Of a stretch of DNA of 64,000 nucleotides, positions 39,369-48,008 are shown piece after piece. A model generated the notes under the pieces. It ran no database searches and was not told where the DNA came from. It saw nothing but the letters and a program-made list of their open reading frames with translations. Both the position numbers and the translations under genes were made by a program. The stretch spans positions 992,001 through 1,056,000 of the forward strand of contig NZ_AP027361.1 of assembly GCF_030295915.1 (NCBI RefSeq), given 5' to 3'. Source of the stretch: Thalassotalea sediminis (lineage in GTDB: Bacteria; Pseudomonadota; Gammaproteobacteria; Enterobacterales; Alteromonadaceae). How positions within the stretch are numbered: position 1 is the first letter of the stretch; each line of letters starts with the position of its first letter.

Positions 39369-39806
39369 GTGAATAAAGATATATTACATACTGGTATTGA
39401 TTTGCTTTCTCGACGTGAGCATTCAGTCAAAGAGCTTAAACAAAAGTTTTTACAACGGGGATACGCGTCCGAAGATTTTTCTGATGTTATCGAGTTTTTG
39501 GTTGCTAATCAGTACTTAAGTGAACAGCGATTTACGGAGTCTGTTTTTCGTAATCGGATAAATAAAGGGTACGGTGCAAAATATATTGAACAAGAGTTAA
39601 TGCAAAAAGGCATTGATAGCACGATGATAAATAATGTAGCAGAAGAAATGTCAGTAGACTGGCAAGAGGTTGCTACTCGAGTTTATGATAAAAAGTTTGG
39701 CACAACGCCAATTACAGATGATAAAAATAAAGCGAAAAGAATTAGATTCTTGCAGTATAGAGGCTTTGCCTCACAGGAAATATTTTCGCTGATAAATGAA
39801 AGTTAA
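39369..39806 (+). CDS. recX: RecX, regulator of RecA
   Basis: This 145-residue protein binds and inhibits RecA filaments. It has RecX helix repeats: LLSRREHSVKELKQKFLQRGY at the N-terminus, FLVANQYLSEQRFTESVFRNRINKGYGAKYIEQEL in the middle and RIRFLQYRGFASQEIFSLI at the C-terminus. It uses GTG 39369. alaS follows after 33 bases and csrA and tRNA genes next, the order of the E. coli recA-recX-alaS-csrA region, but recA is not upstream; a lipoprotein gene on the opposite strand is there instead. Confidence 0.93.
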   Translation: MNKDILHTGIDLLSRREHSVKELKQKFLQRGYASEDFSDVIEFLVANQYLSEQRFTESVFRNRINKGYGAKYIEQELMQKGIDSTMINNVAEEMSVDWQEVATRVYDKKFGTTPITDDKNKAKRIRFLQYRGFASQEIFSLINES

Positions 39807-39839
39807 TTCACCAATTTAAATAAAATGTTAGGTATGGCT

Positions 39840-42461
39840 ATGATGAAAACCAGTGCCGGAATAAGAAAGGCATTCTTAGATTTCTTTGCTGCTAAGCAAC
39901 ACCAAATTGTCTCTAGTAGTTCATTGGTACCAGGCAATGATGCTACTTTATTGTTCACAAACGCCGGAATGGTGCAATTTAAAGATGTATTTTTAGGCGC
40001 GGATAAAAGAAGTTATAGTCGTGCAACAACATCGCAACGATGTGTTCGCGCGGGTGGAAAACATAACGATTTGGAAAATGTTGGTTACACTGCTCGTCAT
40101 CACACCTTTTTCGAAATGCTAGGTAACTTTAGTTTTGGTGACTACTTTAAAGAAGAAGCCATTACGTTTGCATGGCAATTTCTAACGGAAGAGCTTGGTT
40201 TACCAGCAGAAAAGTTATTAGTTACTATTTATGAGACTGATGATGAAGCATACAGCTTTTGGCATGAAAAAATTGGTGTGCCTCAAGAAAAAATTATTCG
40301 TATTGGTGACAAAACAGCGGGTAAAAAATACGAATCAGATAACTTTTGGTCGATGGGCGATACAGGACCATGTGGCCCATGCAGTGAAATCTTTTACGAT
40401 CACGGTGAAGAGGTATGGGGGGGGCCTCCGGGGTCTCCAGAGGAAGACGGCGATCGATTTATTGAGATTTGGAACTTAGTTTTCATGCAGTATAATCGTC
40501 ATGAAGACGGTACGATGGAGCCATTGCCTAAACCTTCAGTTGATACTGGTATGGGCCTTGAACGTATATCTGCGATTTTACAAGGTGTTCATAGCAACTA
40601 TGAAATCGATATTTTTCAGGGATTAATTAAAGACACTGCAGCATTGTTAAATTGCAATGATTTAGAAAACAAATCATTACGCGTAATTGCCGATCATATT
40701 CGTTCATGTAGTTTTTTAATTACTGATGGTGTAATGCCATCTAATGAAGGACGAGGATATGTTTTACGCCGTATCATTAGGCGTGCGATCCGACATGGAC
40801 ATAAACTAAATGCACAAGGCCATTTTTTCCATAAATTAGTCGCGTCTTTAATAGTGCAAATGGGGGAAGCCTACCCAGAACTTGTAGAGCAACAAGCAGT
40901 ACTTGAAAAAATATTACGAATCGAAGAAGAACAGTTTGGTCGTACGCTTGATCGTGGCATGCAATTACTGGAAGACATTTTAAGTAATCTGTCAGGAGAC
41001 ACTGTTAGTGGTGAAGACGTTTTCAAACTGTATGATACATATGGTTTCCCAGCAGACTTAACGGCTGACATTGCACGAGAACGCCAACTCAAAATAGATC
41101 AAAACGGATTTGATGTTGCTATGGGACTGCAGCGTGAACGAGCACAACAAGCAAGTCAGTTTGGTACGGACTACAACGAGCAATTAAAATCAGATAAACA
41201 CACCTCATTTAAAGGCTATACCAACGACGCATTTTCAGCGACTGTGATAGAGTTATTTAATAACGAAGGTCCAACATCTGTTTTAAATGAAGGTGAACAA
41301 GGGGTTGTAATTCTCGATAACACACCATTTTATGCTGAGTCAGGTGGCCAAGTTGGCGATACAGGTTTAATTTTAACGGAGCAGGGCGCTTTTGAGGTTG
41401 TTGATACAGTTAAAGTAGGCAATGCTTTCGCACATCATGGTATCGCTAAAACGTCAATCAACTTAAATGCGCGTGTTAAAGCAGAAATTGATACTGAACG
41501 TCGCGCAGCGATTGTTAAAAATCACTCTGCTACACATATCTTACATGCTGTTTTAAGAAAAACGTTAGGCGAGCATGTTACGCAGAAAGGTTCATTAGTT
41601 GATGCAGAAAAGCTTCGCTTTGATTTTTCTCATTTTGAAGCGGTAACGCCAGCTGAGTTAAAACAAATAGAGCATTTAGTTAACCAAGAAATTCGTCAAA
41701 ATCATCAGCGTGAAACGGCGTTAATGCAAATCGATGAAGCCAAAGAAAAAGGTGCTATGGCATTGTTTGGTGAAAAATATGATGACGAAGTACGTGTTGT
41801 GACCCTAGGAGATTGTTCTGTTGAACTGTGTGGTGGCGTCCACGTTGAACGTACAGGTGATATTGGCTTAGTTAAAATTGTATCAGAGTCTGGTATCGCA
41901 GCAGGTGTTAGAAGAATAGAAGCAGTTTCTGGTGAGGTAGCATTACAGTATGTTGATTCGCAATCGGAACAATTAGCAACTATCGCAAGTCTTGTTAAAT
42001 CTGACGTAAGCAATGCAGTTGAGAAGGTTGAACAATCGCTTGCTAAAACAAAACAGCTTGAAAAAGAAGTAGCGCAGCTGAAACAACAATTGGCGGCACA
42101 GGCTGGTTCGGATTTACTCGGTCAAGCAAAAGACATTAATGGTGTTAATACCTTAATTGCTGAATTAGACGGTGTAGCCTCTAAAGATTTACGTGGTATG
42201 GTAGATGATCTTAAGGTTAAAATTGGCTCAGGCATTATTGTGCTTTCGACTATCAATGATGGCAAAGTTGGTCTGATTGTAGGTGTTACAAAAGATCTAA
42301 CCGGCAAGGTTAAAGCTGGTGAAATTGTTAACATGGTAGCACAGCAAGTTGGTGGTAAAGGCGGCGGTCGTCCTGATATGGCACAAGCAGGCGGCAGTGA
42401 GCCTGAAAATGTGCCTCAAGCGATGTCAAGCGTAGCGCCTTGGCTAGCTGACCAGCTTTAA
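39840..42461 (+). CDS. alaS: Alanyl-tRNA synthetase
   Basis: This protein of about 873 residues charges tRNA(Ala). Seen are the class II catalytic motifs ([43 protein letters not shown]), an editing domain with [12 protein letters not shown] and the [13 protein letters not shown] zinc/editing motif, and a C-terminal coiled coil and DHHA1-like oligomerisation region ending in [15 protein letters not shown]. Candidate ATGs lie at 39825, 39834, 39840 and 39843; 39840 has TTAGG at a good distance, so the true start may differ by a few codons. Conserved position before csrA. Confidence 0.97.
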   Translation: MMKTSAGIRKAFLDFFAAKQHQIVSSSSLVPGNDATLLFTNAGMVQFKDVFLGADKRSYSRATTSQRCVRAGGKHNDLENVGYTARHHTFFEMLGNFSFGDYFKEEAITFAWQFLTEELGLPAEKLLVTIYETDDEAYSFWHEKIGVPQEKIIRIGDKTAGKKYESDNFWSMGDTGPCGPCSEIFYDHGEEVWGGPPGSPEEDGDRFIEIWNLVFMQYNRHEDGTMEPLPKPSVDTGMGLERISAILQGVHSNYEIDIFQGLIKDTAALLNCNDLENKSLRVIADHIRSCSFLITDGVMPSNEGRGYVLRRIIRRAIRHGHKLNAQGHFFHKLVASLIVQMGEAYPELVEQQAVLEKILRIEEEQFGRTLDRGMQLLEDILSNLSGDTVSGEDVFKLYDTYGFPADLTADIARERQLKIDQNGFDVAMGLQRERAQQASQFGTDYNEQLKSDKHTSFKGYTNDAFSATVIELFNNEGPTSVLNEGEQGVVILDNTPFYAESGGQVGDTGLILTEQGAFEVVDTVKVGNAFAHHGIAKTSINLNARVKAEIDTERRAAIVKNHSATHILHAVLRKTLGEHVTQKGSLVDAEKLRFDFSHFEAVTPAELKQIEHLVNQEIRQNHQRETALMQIDEAKEKGAMALFGEKYDDEVRVVTLGDCSVELCGGVHVERTGDIGLVKIVSESGIAAGVRRIEAVSGEVALQYVDSQSEQLATIASLVKSDVSNAVEKVEQSLAKTKQLEKEVAQLKQQLAAQAGSDLLGQAKDINGVNTLIAELDGVASKDLRGMVDDLKVKIGSGIIVLSTINDGKVGLIVGVTKDLTGKVKAGEIVNMVAQQVGGKGGGRPDMAQAGGSEPENVPQAMSSVAPWLADQL

Positions 42462-42477
42462 TCGTTAAAGTGTGCAT

Positions 42478-42507
42478 AAAAAGGAAGCTTTAGAGCTTCC
42501 TTTTTTT
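42478..42507 (+). terminator. Intrinsic terminator after alaS
   Basis: AAAAAGGAAGCT and AGCTTCCTTTTT pair around a short loop, with seven T following. Confidence 0.92.
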
Positions 42508-42834
42508 GTTGTGTAAACTTTACTTCATCGAAATGTTTAATTCTTAAAGATAATTGATTTGCTTCAAATGTTAAAACAACGTTAACGGGAAATGATAAGA
42601 GTATTAAAAGTTAGTGATTTGTTGAAAAAATATCGTAATTTAACTGTCACAAGGTCATAAGCTTGCTAAAATAAAAGTAACTGGTACGACGATTGACGCT
42701 ACTTAACGTGTTGGGAAAATATAGCGATATATTTTATGTTAAGTATATAGTGATATGCGTTGTGCAGTTTAAGACTAAATTTTTTTAACTAGCTGAATTT
42801 AGTTTATCCCGTTTTAGATATTAAGGAATTAGGA
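42508..42834 (+). promoter_or_regulatory. Promoter region and leader of csrA
   Basis: No gene is visible. A sigma-70 candidate has TTGACG at 42693-42698 and AAATAT at 42717-42722 (18-base spacer), giving a leader near 110 bases. CsrA homologues often repress themselves through GGA sites in such leaders; AAGGAATTAGGAATG before the start has two GGA triplets, one overlapping the ribosome binding site, consistent with self-control. Confidence 0.45.
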
Positions 42835-43029
42835 ATGTTAATATTAACCCGTAGAGTTGGAGAAACTTTGATGATTGGTGATGATGTCACCGTCACAGTT
42901 TTAGGTGTTAAAGGAAACCAAGTTCGCATCGGTGTAAATGCACCGAAAGAAGTTTCTGTTCATCGTGAAGAGATTTATATGCGAATTCAGTCTGAAAAGG
43001 GCGAAACTACACCAGGAAATAGTTTTTAA
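42835..43029 (+). CDS. csrA: CsrA, global mRNA-binding regulator
   Basis: This 64-residue protein begins [15 protein letters not shown], the invariant start of CsrA/RsmA, with Leu4 and Arg44 regions used in RNA binding ([24 protein letters not shown] pattern in the second half). It binds GGA motifs in leaders and blocks translation of genes for carbon storage, biofilm and motility. The length matches the family. It lies between alaS and the tRNA array, the same order as in E. coli. Confidence 0.97.
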   Translation: MLILTRRVGETLMIGDDVTVTVLGVKGNQVRIGVNAPKEVSVHREEIYMRIQSEKGETTPGNSF

Positions 43030-43047
43030 TTTAAATGTTTCCTACAT

Positions 43048-43070
43048 AAGCCGGCATTGCCGGCTTTTTT
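43048..43070 (+). terminator. Intrinsic terminator after csrA
   Basis: AAGCCGGC and GCCGGCTT pair around ATT, followed by T6. Confidence 0.92.
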
Positions 43071-43218
43071 ATTGCGCGTAATTTACAACACAAAACAAGT
43101 AAATATAGATAAAAAATGATGGTTATTTGTTCTTGTTGCATGATTTGTCGGCAAACAGTTATAAAAGCTAAAAAATCGTTTGACTTATTTTTTATATCCA
43201 TTAATATTCGCACCCGTT

Positions 43219-43311
43219 GGTGAGATGGCCGAGAGGCTGAAGGCGCTCCCCTGCTAAGGGAGTATACAGTTTGTAGCTGTATCGAGGGTTCGAATCCCTC
43301 TCTCACCGCCA
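43219..43311 (+). tRNA. tRNA-Ser(GCT)
   Basis: A class II tRNA with acceptor GGTGAGA/TCTCACC, anticodon loop CTGCTAA with anticodon GCT, a long variable arm (TACAGTTTGTAGCTGTA), a T loop TTCGAAT and an encoded CCA end. It decodes AGC/AGU. It corresponds to serV of E. coli, which also follows csrA and precedes an arginine tRNA cluster. Confidence 0.97.
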
Positions 43312-43314
43312 TGC

Positions 43315-43391
43315 GGACGCGTAGCTCAGCTGGATAGAGTACCTGGCTACGAACCAGGCGGTCGCAGGTTCGACTCCTGCCGCGTCCGCCA
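43315..43391 (+). tRNA. tRNA-Arg(ACG), copy 1
   Basis: A 77-base tRNA with acceptor GGACGCG/CGCGTCC, anticodon arm CCTGG-CTACGAA-CCAGG with anticodon ACG (adenosine edited to inosine in bacteria), T arm GCAGG/CCTGC and encoded CCA. It follows tRNA-Ser after 3 bases, so both are in one transcript. Confidence 0.97.
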
Positions 43392-43459
43392 CTTTTTCTT
43401 TAAGTGGCTAAATAAAAAAGAGCAGCTAGTATTAAGGCTGTGAATTAATACTGCGTTAA

Positions 43460-43496
43460 TTCGTTATCTCTACCTCGAGATATAAAATAAAGATTG
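43460..43496 (+). repeat. 37-base spacer repeat, copy 1
   Basis: This segment, TTCGTTATCTCTACCTCGAG at its start, recurs at 43559-43595 and 43831-43867, and a diverged copy lies near 43734-43768. It contains ATCTC and GAGAT, which can form a small hairpin. It lies before a tRNA copy or tRNA remnant each time. Confidence 0.8.
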
Positions 43497-43500
43497 TCCA

Positions 43501-43558
43501 CGAACGTGTTGTTAGCTGGATAGGCAGTATGCTTAGGTTATGATGGCTACGAACATGG
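43501..43558 (+). pseudogene. Decayed tRNA-Arg-like segment A1
   Basis: The segment keeps TTAGCTGGATAG from the D arm and GGCTACGAAC around the ACG anticodon, but the stems no longer pair and the T arm and 3' end are missing. It is repeated without visible change at 43773-43830. It is read as a broken tRNA copy produced by unequal exchange. Confidence 0.55.
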
Positions 43559-43600
43559 TTCGTTATCTCTACCTCGAGATATAAAATAAAGATTGACCGC

Positions 43601-43677
43601 GGACGCGTAGCTCAGCTGGATAGAGTACCTGGCTACGAACCAGGCGGTCGCAGGTTCGACTCCTGCCGCGTCCGCCA
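43601..43677 (+). tRNA. tRNA-Arg(ACG), copy 2
   Basis: Identical in sequence to copy 1, with all stems and the encoded CCA intact. It lies inside the 272-base-period duplication. Confidence 0.97.
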
Positions 43678-43686
43678 CTTTATACG

Positions 43687-43710
43687 ACCAGTCGTAAGGC
43701 TGGTTTTTTT
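43687..43710 (+). terminator. Terminator-like hairpin after tRNA-Arg copy 2
   Basis: ACCAG and CTGGT pair around an 8-base loop, followed by T7. The short stem makes it a moderate candidate. Confidence 0.5.
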
Positions 43711-43772
43711 ATCGCTGAATTATAGCGATAATAGGTTATCCTTGTATCGGGATATAAAATAAAGGTTGACCG

Positions 43773-43830
43773 CGAACGTGTTGTTAGCTGGATAGGCAGT
43801 ATGCTTAGGTTATGATGGCTACGAACATGG
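43773..43830 (+). pseudogene. Decayed tRNA-Arg-like segment A2
   Basis: Same sequence as the segment at 43501-43558, inside the second copy of the 272-base-period duplication. It keeps tRNA-Arg D-arm and anticodon-region words but cannot form the cloverleaf. Confidence 0.55.
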
Positions 43831-43872
43831 TTCGTTATCTCTACCTCGAGATATAAAATAAAGATTGACCGC

Positions 43873-43949
43873 GGACGCGTAGCTCAGCTGGATAGAGTAC
43901 CTGGCTACGAACCAGGCGGTCGCAGGTTCGACTCCTGCCGCGTCCGCCA
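43873..43949 (+). tRNA. tRNA-Arg(ACG), copy 3
   Basis: Identical to copies 1 and 2, with intact arms and CCA. It is the last complete tRNA of the array and is followed by a terminator. Confidence 0.97.
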
Positions 43950-43958
43950 CTTTATGAT

Positions 43959-43983
43959 AAACCAACCTTCGGGTTGGTTTTTT
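43959..43983 (+). terminator. Terminator after tRNA-Arg copy 3
   Basis: AACCAACC and GGTTGGTT form an 8-bp stem with a TTCG tetraloop and a T-run, a strong terminator. Confidence 0.9.
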
Positions 43984-44008
43984 CGTTTCTGTGTTACGAG
44001 TAATACAG

Positions 44009-44100
44009 GTAGTATCGCTAGATAGCGTTACTTAGGGAGAGAGTTGGCTACGAAGCACCGATACCTTTCAGTCGTAGGTTGACTCCTGTTGCAATCGCCA
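44009..44100 (+). pseudogene. Decayed tRNA-Arg copy B1
   Basis: The 3' part GTCGTAGGTTGACTCCTG follows tRNA-Arg but lacks one T-loop base, GGCTACGAAGC keeps the ACG anticodon context, and the 3' end reads AATCGCCA. Acceptor and anticodon stems do not pair. It lies in the first 151-base unit. Confidence 0.6.
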
Positions 44101-44109
44101 CTTTATGGT

Positions 44110-44134
44110 AAACCAACCTTCGGGTTGGTTTTTT
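44110..44134 (+). terminator. Second copy of the tRNA-array terminator
   Basis: The same 8-bp AACCAACC/GGTTGGTT stem with TTCG loop and T-run, carried along in the 151-base duplication. Confidence 0.85.
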
Positions 44135-44159
44135 CGTTTCTGTGTTACGAGTAATACAG

Positions 44160-44251
44160 GTAGTATCGCTAGAAAGCGTTACTTAGGGAGAGAGTTGGCT
44201 ACGAAGCACCGATCCCTTTCGGTCGCAGGTTGACTCCTGTTGCAATCGCCA
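44160..44251 (+). pseudogene. Decayed tRNA-Arg copy B2
   Basis: Second unit of the 151-base repeat. It retains GGTCGCAGGTTGACTCCTG, slightly closer to the intact gene than B1, and ends AATCGCCA. The T loop lacks a base and the stems are lost, so it should not give a working tRNA. Confidence 0.6.
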
Positions 44252-44756
44252 TTTTAGATAAGTAATTTTTTTAGCGGTGATAATCGAGTTTTATCGGTAA
44301 GAACCCTAAAATAAAGGCTTTATCCTTAATGCATTCTAAACGAAAGATAAAATACCATATCACTGATGGATAAATAACGAGTTAAAATTTGCTACAAAGT
44401 AATGCTCGGCTATTCTTAAATTATTTAGCTGTTTTAACGTGTTAATCACCCCTTTATTTTCGGTTTAAAACGATTGCTACTATTCATTTCGTATTCAATC
44501 TGTTGTTATTGCATTTTGTATACTATTTAGCAAAAGTAGAATGTTACCCTTAAAAAATAAGGATGCTAATTGTATACAATATTAATTCTTATAACGATAT
44601 TGTGAATAATTATTGAAAATAATTGAATATACCTTGGTAAAAGTGGCTTTTTTGGGTTGACTTGAATTTTTTTTTCTGAGTGCCCCAAAATATATTTGCT
44701 TTTTATCGATTGGAGTGATTATTCTAATTCTAATCTTTTTTAGACTAGGATGAAGA
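44252..44756 (+). promoter_or_regulatory. Non-coding region upstream of oadGAB with paired palindromes
   Basis: These 505 AT-rich bases carry no convincing gene. TTGTATACAA, a perfect palindrome inside ATTGTATACAAT, lies at 44570-44579, and a one-mismatch copy TTGTATACTA lies at 44516-44525, 54 bases upstream. The form suits an operator of a dimeric repressor such as a FadR/GntR-type regulator. The protein that would bind is not in the window. Confidence 0.4.
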
Positions 44757-45023
44757 ATGGACAGCTTAGCACAAACATTTATAGAAGCAGGCACTTTGAT
44801 GTTTGCCGGTATGGTTTTTGTTTTTGCATTTTTAGGGTTACTTGTGATCTTTATTAACCAAGTGTTAGTAAAACTTGCAAACAAGTACCCTGATCCAATT
44901 ATTCAGAATAAACCTAAAGCAAAAAAAATCAATGTTGCCACTAAGGGTGCATCACCGCAAATCGTTGCTGCAATAAGCTCGGCGGTTACCCAATATAAGC
45001 AAAAACACGGCAATAAAGCATAG
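44757..45023 (+). CDS. oadG: Oxaloacetate decarboxylase Na+ pump, gamma subunit
   Basis: This 88-residue small membrane protein has one hydrophobic segment (about residues 14-38, containing GMVFVFAFLGLLVIFINQ) and a basic C-terminal tail, as in OadG, which anchors the alpha subunit and helps assembly. It begins at ATG 44757 and is followed by oadA after 12 bases. The VFAFLGLLV pattern and the order gamma-alpha-beta are characteristic. Confidence 0.92.
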   Translation: MDSLAQTFIEAGTLMFAGMVFVFAFLGLLVIFINQVLVKLANKYPDPIIQNKPKAKKINVATKGASPQIVAAISSAVTQYKQKHGNKA

Positions 45024-45035
45024 GAGCCAATACAC

Positions 45036-46799
45036 ATGTCAACACCATTAGGTATTACCGAAGTTGTCTTAAGAGACGGCCATCAATCATTACTCGCGAC
45101 GCGATTACGTTTAGAAGATATGCTACCTATTGCACCTAAACTTGATGAAATTGGCTTTTGGTCTATCGAGTCATGGGGGGGGGCAACCTTTGATTCCTGC
45201 ATTCGTTATTTAGGTGAAGATCCTTGGCATCGTATTCGAGAGCTGAAAAAAGCAATGCCAAATACGAAACAACAAATGCTGTTTAGAGGGCAAAATATTT
45301 TAGGCTACCGACATTATGCCGATGATGTTGTAGAAAAATTTGTTGAACGTGCGCATGTTAACGGTGTGGATGTATTTCGTATTTTTGACGCAATGAATGA
45401 TGTCCGTAATTTGCAAACAGCAATTAAATCGGCGGTTAAAGTTGGTGCGCATGCGCAAGGCACGTTGAGTTATACAGAGAGCCCTGTGCACACCTTGGAA
45501 GGTTGGCTTACCATGGCTAAGCAATTAGAAGACATGGGCGCACATTCACTTTGTATAAAAGATATGTCTGGGCTCTTGAAACCTTATGATGGTGCTGAAT
45601 TAATTAGCCGACTTAAAGAAACTGTCTCTTTACCTATTGCATTGCATTGTCACGCGACTACTGGTTTAAGTGTTGCCACACACATGAAGGCGATTGATGC
45701 AGATATAGATGTTATCGATACATCAATTTCGTCGATGAGCCAAACGTATGGCCATTCACCAACAGAAACTATCGTCTCTATTGTTGAAGGTTCTGAACGT
45801 GATTCAGGGCTAGATTTAGAGAAGCTTGCTGAAGTAGCAGCATATTTTAGAGATGTCCGTGAAAAATATGCCAAATTTGAGGGTAGTTTGAAAGGTGTAG
45901 ATGCGCGTATTTTACTGGCTCAAGTGCCAGGTGGCATGCTAACAAACATGGAAAATCAATTAAAAGAGCAAGGTGCAGCTGATAAGTTTGATGATGTATT
46001 GAAAGAGATCCCTCGTGTCCGTGAAGACTTAGGTAATATTCCGTTAGTCACACCTACCTCGCAAATTGTTGGCACACAGGCTGTACTTAATGTATTAACA
46101 GGTGAACGTTATAAGTCTATTACCAAAGAAACTGCTGGTGTGCTTAAAGGCGAGTATGGCGCCACTGCTTCAGCTGTTAATCGTCAATTACAAGATAAAG
46201 TACTCGATGGCAAGGAGGCAATCACGTGTCGACCTGCTGATTTGTTATCACCTGAAATGGACAAGTTAACGGCTGATCTTGAAGGAATCGCTAAAGAAAA
46301 AGGCATTACGCTTGCCGACGAAGTTATTGATGATGTACTGACTTATGCTTTGTTTCCGCAAATTGGCCTTAAGTTTTTAGAAAATCGTAATAATCCTGAT
46401 GCTTTTGAGCCTGCACCAACGAAAGAGTCTGCTGCGCCATCGGAGACGAAAAGTGTAACTGCAACTGAAAGTTATGCAGTTAGTGTCGACGGGCAAGTGT
46501 TTGATGTTGTTGTTGGACCAAGTGGAAGTGTTTCTTCGGTTACTACAGCTGATGCGCCAATTAAACAATCAGCACCTGTGAGCACGGGTGAAACATTAAA
46601 TGCGCCATTAGCAGGCAATATATTTAAAGTCCTTGTTAATGAAGGTGATGAAGTTGCTGCAGGTGATGTGGTTATTATTATGGAAGCCATGAAGATGGAA
46701 ACAGAGGTTCGTGCTGTTTCTGGCGGGGCAATAGCCAACATTAATGTCAGAGAAGGGGATGCCGTAGCGGTAGGTGACACCCTGTTAAGCTTGGCATAG
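45036..46799 (+). CDS. oadA: Oxaloacetate decarboxylase alpha subunit, biotin-dependent
   Basis: This 587-residue protein has an N-terminal carboxyltransferase TIM barrel ([19 protein letters not shown], then [17 protein letters not shown], and [13 protein letters not shown] with metal-ligand His residues), a conserved linker and a C-terminal biotinyl domain with the carrier Lys553 in MEAMKMETE. It transfers carboxyl from oxaloacetate to biotin for decarboxylation by OadB, which moves Na+ outward. AGGAG precedes the ATG. It is in operon oadGAB, with 8 bases before oadB. Confidence 0.96.
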   Translation: MSTPLGITEVVLRDGHQSLLATRLRLEDMLPIAPKLDEIGFWSIESWGGATFDSCIRYLGEDPWHRIRELKKAMPNTKQQMLFRGQNILGYRHYADDVVEKFVERAHVNGVDVFRIFDAMNDVRNLQTAIKSAVKVGAHAQGTLSYTESPVHTLEGWLTMAKQLEDMGAHSLCIKDMSGLLKPYDGAELISRLKETVSLPIALHCHATTGLSVATHMKAIDADIDVIDTSISSMSQTYGHSPTETIVSIVEGSERDSGLDLEKLAEVAAYFRDVREKYAKFEGSLKGVDARILLAQVPGGMLTNMENQLKEQGAADKFDDVLKEIPRVREDLGNIPLVTPTSQIVGTQAVLNVLTGERYKSITKETAGVLKGEYGATASAVNRQLQDKVLDGKEAITCRPADLLSPEMDKLTADLEGIAKEKGITLADEVIDDVLTYALFPQIGLKFLENRNNPDAFEPAPTKESAAPSETKSVTATESYAVSVDGQVFDVVVGPSGSVSSVTTADAPIKQSAPVSTGETLNAPLAGNIFKVLVNEGDEVAAGDVVIIMEAMKMETEVRAVSGGAIANINVREGDAVAVGDTLLSLA

Positions 46800-46807
46800 G
46801 TGATATT

Positions 46808-47941
46808 ATGGAGCAGTTAAATACACTTTGGTTGTCAACTGGTTTAGCTAACTTTGAGCTTGGCCAAGTAATCATGATGCTTGTGGGGGGCGGTTTATTA
46901 TTCTTAGCCATTGCGAAAAATTTTGAGCCCTTATTGCTCGTGCCAATGGGATTTGGCGCAATACTGACGAATATACCAGTTGCGGGGTTTTCTGAGGTCG
47001 GCGGTTTACTGCATTATGTATATTATGCGGGTATAGATACAGGTATATTCCCATTACTAATTTTTATGGGCGTAGGTGCAATGACGGACTTTGGCGCTTT
47101 GATCGCCAACCCTAAAACATTATTTTTAGGTGCAGCCGCGCAGTTTGGTATATTCGCAACCTTGTTTGGTGCTATTGCTCTTAATGCAATACCGGGGTTT
47201 GAATTTACCATTCAAGATGCATCAGCCATTGCGATTATTGGTGGCGCAGATGGGCCAACCGCAATATTTCTTGCTTCTAAATTAGCACCTGAATTATTAG
47301 GGGCGATAGCGGTAGCAGCTTATTCTTATATGGCGCTAGTGCCGATTATTCAACCGCCAATAATGAAAGCATTAACGACGGAAGACGAACGAAAAATTGA
47401 AATGGCACAACTTCGCCATGTCACCAAAATAGAGAAAGTTATTTTTCCACTTGGCGTGTTAATGATGACTATTTTCTTTTTACCTGCCGCAACACCATTA
47501 GTTGGTATGTTTTGTTTAGGTAACTTGATGCGAGAGTGTGGCGTAGTAGATCGTTTGAGCTCAACGGCACAAAATGAATTGATCAATATTGTGACCATCT
47601 TCTTAGGTTTAGGTGTCGGTTCTAAGTTAAGTGCAGAACAGTTTCTAAATGTGGAGACGCTCGGGATCCTTGGTCTAGGTGCTGTTGCTTTCTCAATTGG
47701 TACTGCTTCAGGTGTGTTAATGGCGAAATTTATGAATAAACTAAGTGCTGAGAAAGTTAATCCATTAATTGGCGCTGCAGGTGTTTCAGCTGTTCCGATG
47801 GCGGCCCGTGTGGCGAATAAGGTGGGCTTAGAGGCTAACCCACATAACTTTTTATTAATGCATGCAATGGGGCCCAATGTCGCGGGTGTATTAGGTTCAG
47901 CAGTGGCTGCTGGCATCTTACTTGCGTTGGTTGGTCAATAA
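46808..47941 (+). CDS. oadB: Oxaloacetate decarboxylase beta subunit, Na+ channel
   Basis: This 377-residue membrane protein decarboxylates carboxybiotin and pumps Na+. It shows the hallmark [15 protein letters not shown], with the conserved acidic residue for Na+ binding ([10 protein letters not shown]), [15 protein letters not shown], and [19 protein letters not shown], plus the terminal [18 protein letters not shown]. About nine to eleven membrane segments are predicted. It ends the oadGAB operon. A hairpin with a T-run follows, overlapping the end of the convergent gene. Confidence 0.96.
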   Translation: MEQLNTLWLSTGLANFELGQVIMMLVGGGLLFLAIAKNFEPLLLVPMGFGAILTNIPVAGFSEVGGLLHYVYYAGIDTGIFPLLIFMGVGAMTDFGALIANPKTLFLGAAAQFGIFATLFGAIALNAIPGFEFTIQDASAIAIIGGADGPTAIFLASKLAPELLGAIAVAAYSYMALVPIIQPPIMKALTTEDERKIEMAQLRHVTKIEKVIFPLGVLMMTIFFLPAATPLVGMFCLGNLMRECGVVDRLSSTAQNELINIVTIFLGLGVGSKLSAEQFLNVETLGILGLGAVAFSIGTASGVLMAKFMNKLSAEKVNPLIGAAGVSAVPMAARVANKVGLEANPHNFLLMHAMGPNVAGVLGSAVAAGILLALVGQ

Positions 47942-47973
47942 CCTTTTAGCGTATAGTTAACATAGTTAAAGAA

Positions 47974-48008
47974 GTGCTACTGCAATTTAAAGCAGTTAGC
48001 GCTTTTTT
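47974..48008 (+). terminator. Terminator after oadB overlapping the next gene
   Basis: GTGCTACTGC pairs with GCAGTTAGCGC with one bulge and a wobble, followed by a T-run. It occupies the last codons of the minus-strand gene at 47977. Confidence 0.6.

Larger units (their letters stand above)
43501..43949 (+). repeat. Tandem duplication with 272-base period
   Basis: Bases 43501-43677 and 43773-43949 look identical by eye and each holds a tRNA remnant, the 37-base spacer and an intact tRNA-Arg. A diverged stretch of similarity extends about 40 bases further upstream of each copy. The 95 bases between copies differ. Confidence 0.85.
43945..44246 (+). repeat. Tandem duplication with 151-base period
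   Basis: Two near-identical units, 43945-44095 and 44096-44246, each begin inside the 3' end of a tRNA(-like) sequence, carry the AACCAACC...GGTTGGTT terminator and end in a tRNA-Arg remnant. A few substitutions separate the units, for instance CTAGATAGCG versus CTAGAAAGCG. Confidence 0.85.

Noticed and set aside
43031..43312. Minus-strand 93-residue frame over the tRNA-Ser gene (MAVREGFEPS...).
   Set aside because: It reads the complement of a tRNA gene; this is a familiar false translation product with no ribosome binding site.
43460..43867. Three 37-base repeats that might suggest a CRISPR array.
   Set aside because: The intervals hold tRNA genes and tRNA remnants, not unique spacers, and spacing is irregular; no cas genes are present.
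44582..44884. Minus-strand 100-codon frame over the start of oadG.
   Set aside because: Antisense to a well-supported gene; Lys/Asn/Ile-rich content reflects AT-rich DNA, with no start context.
47350..47916. Long minus-strand frame of 188 codons inside oadB.
   Set aside because: It lies wholly within a well-supported gene, has no ribosome binding site, and its composition is what the complement of a hydrophobic membrane protein gives.
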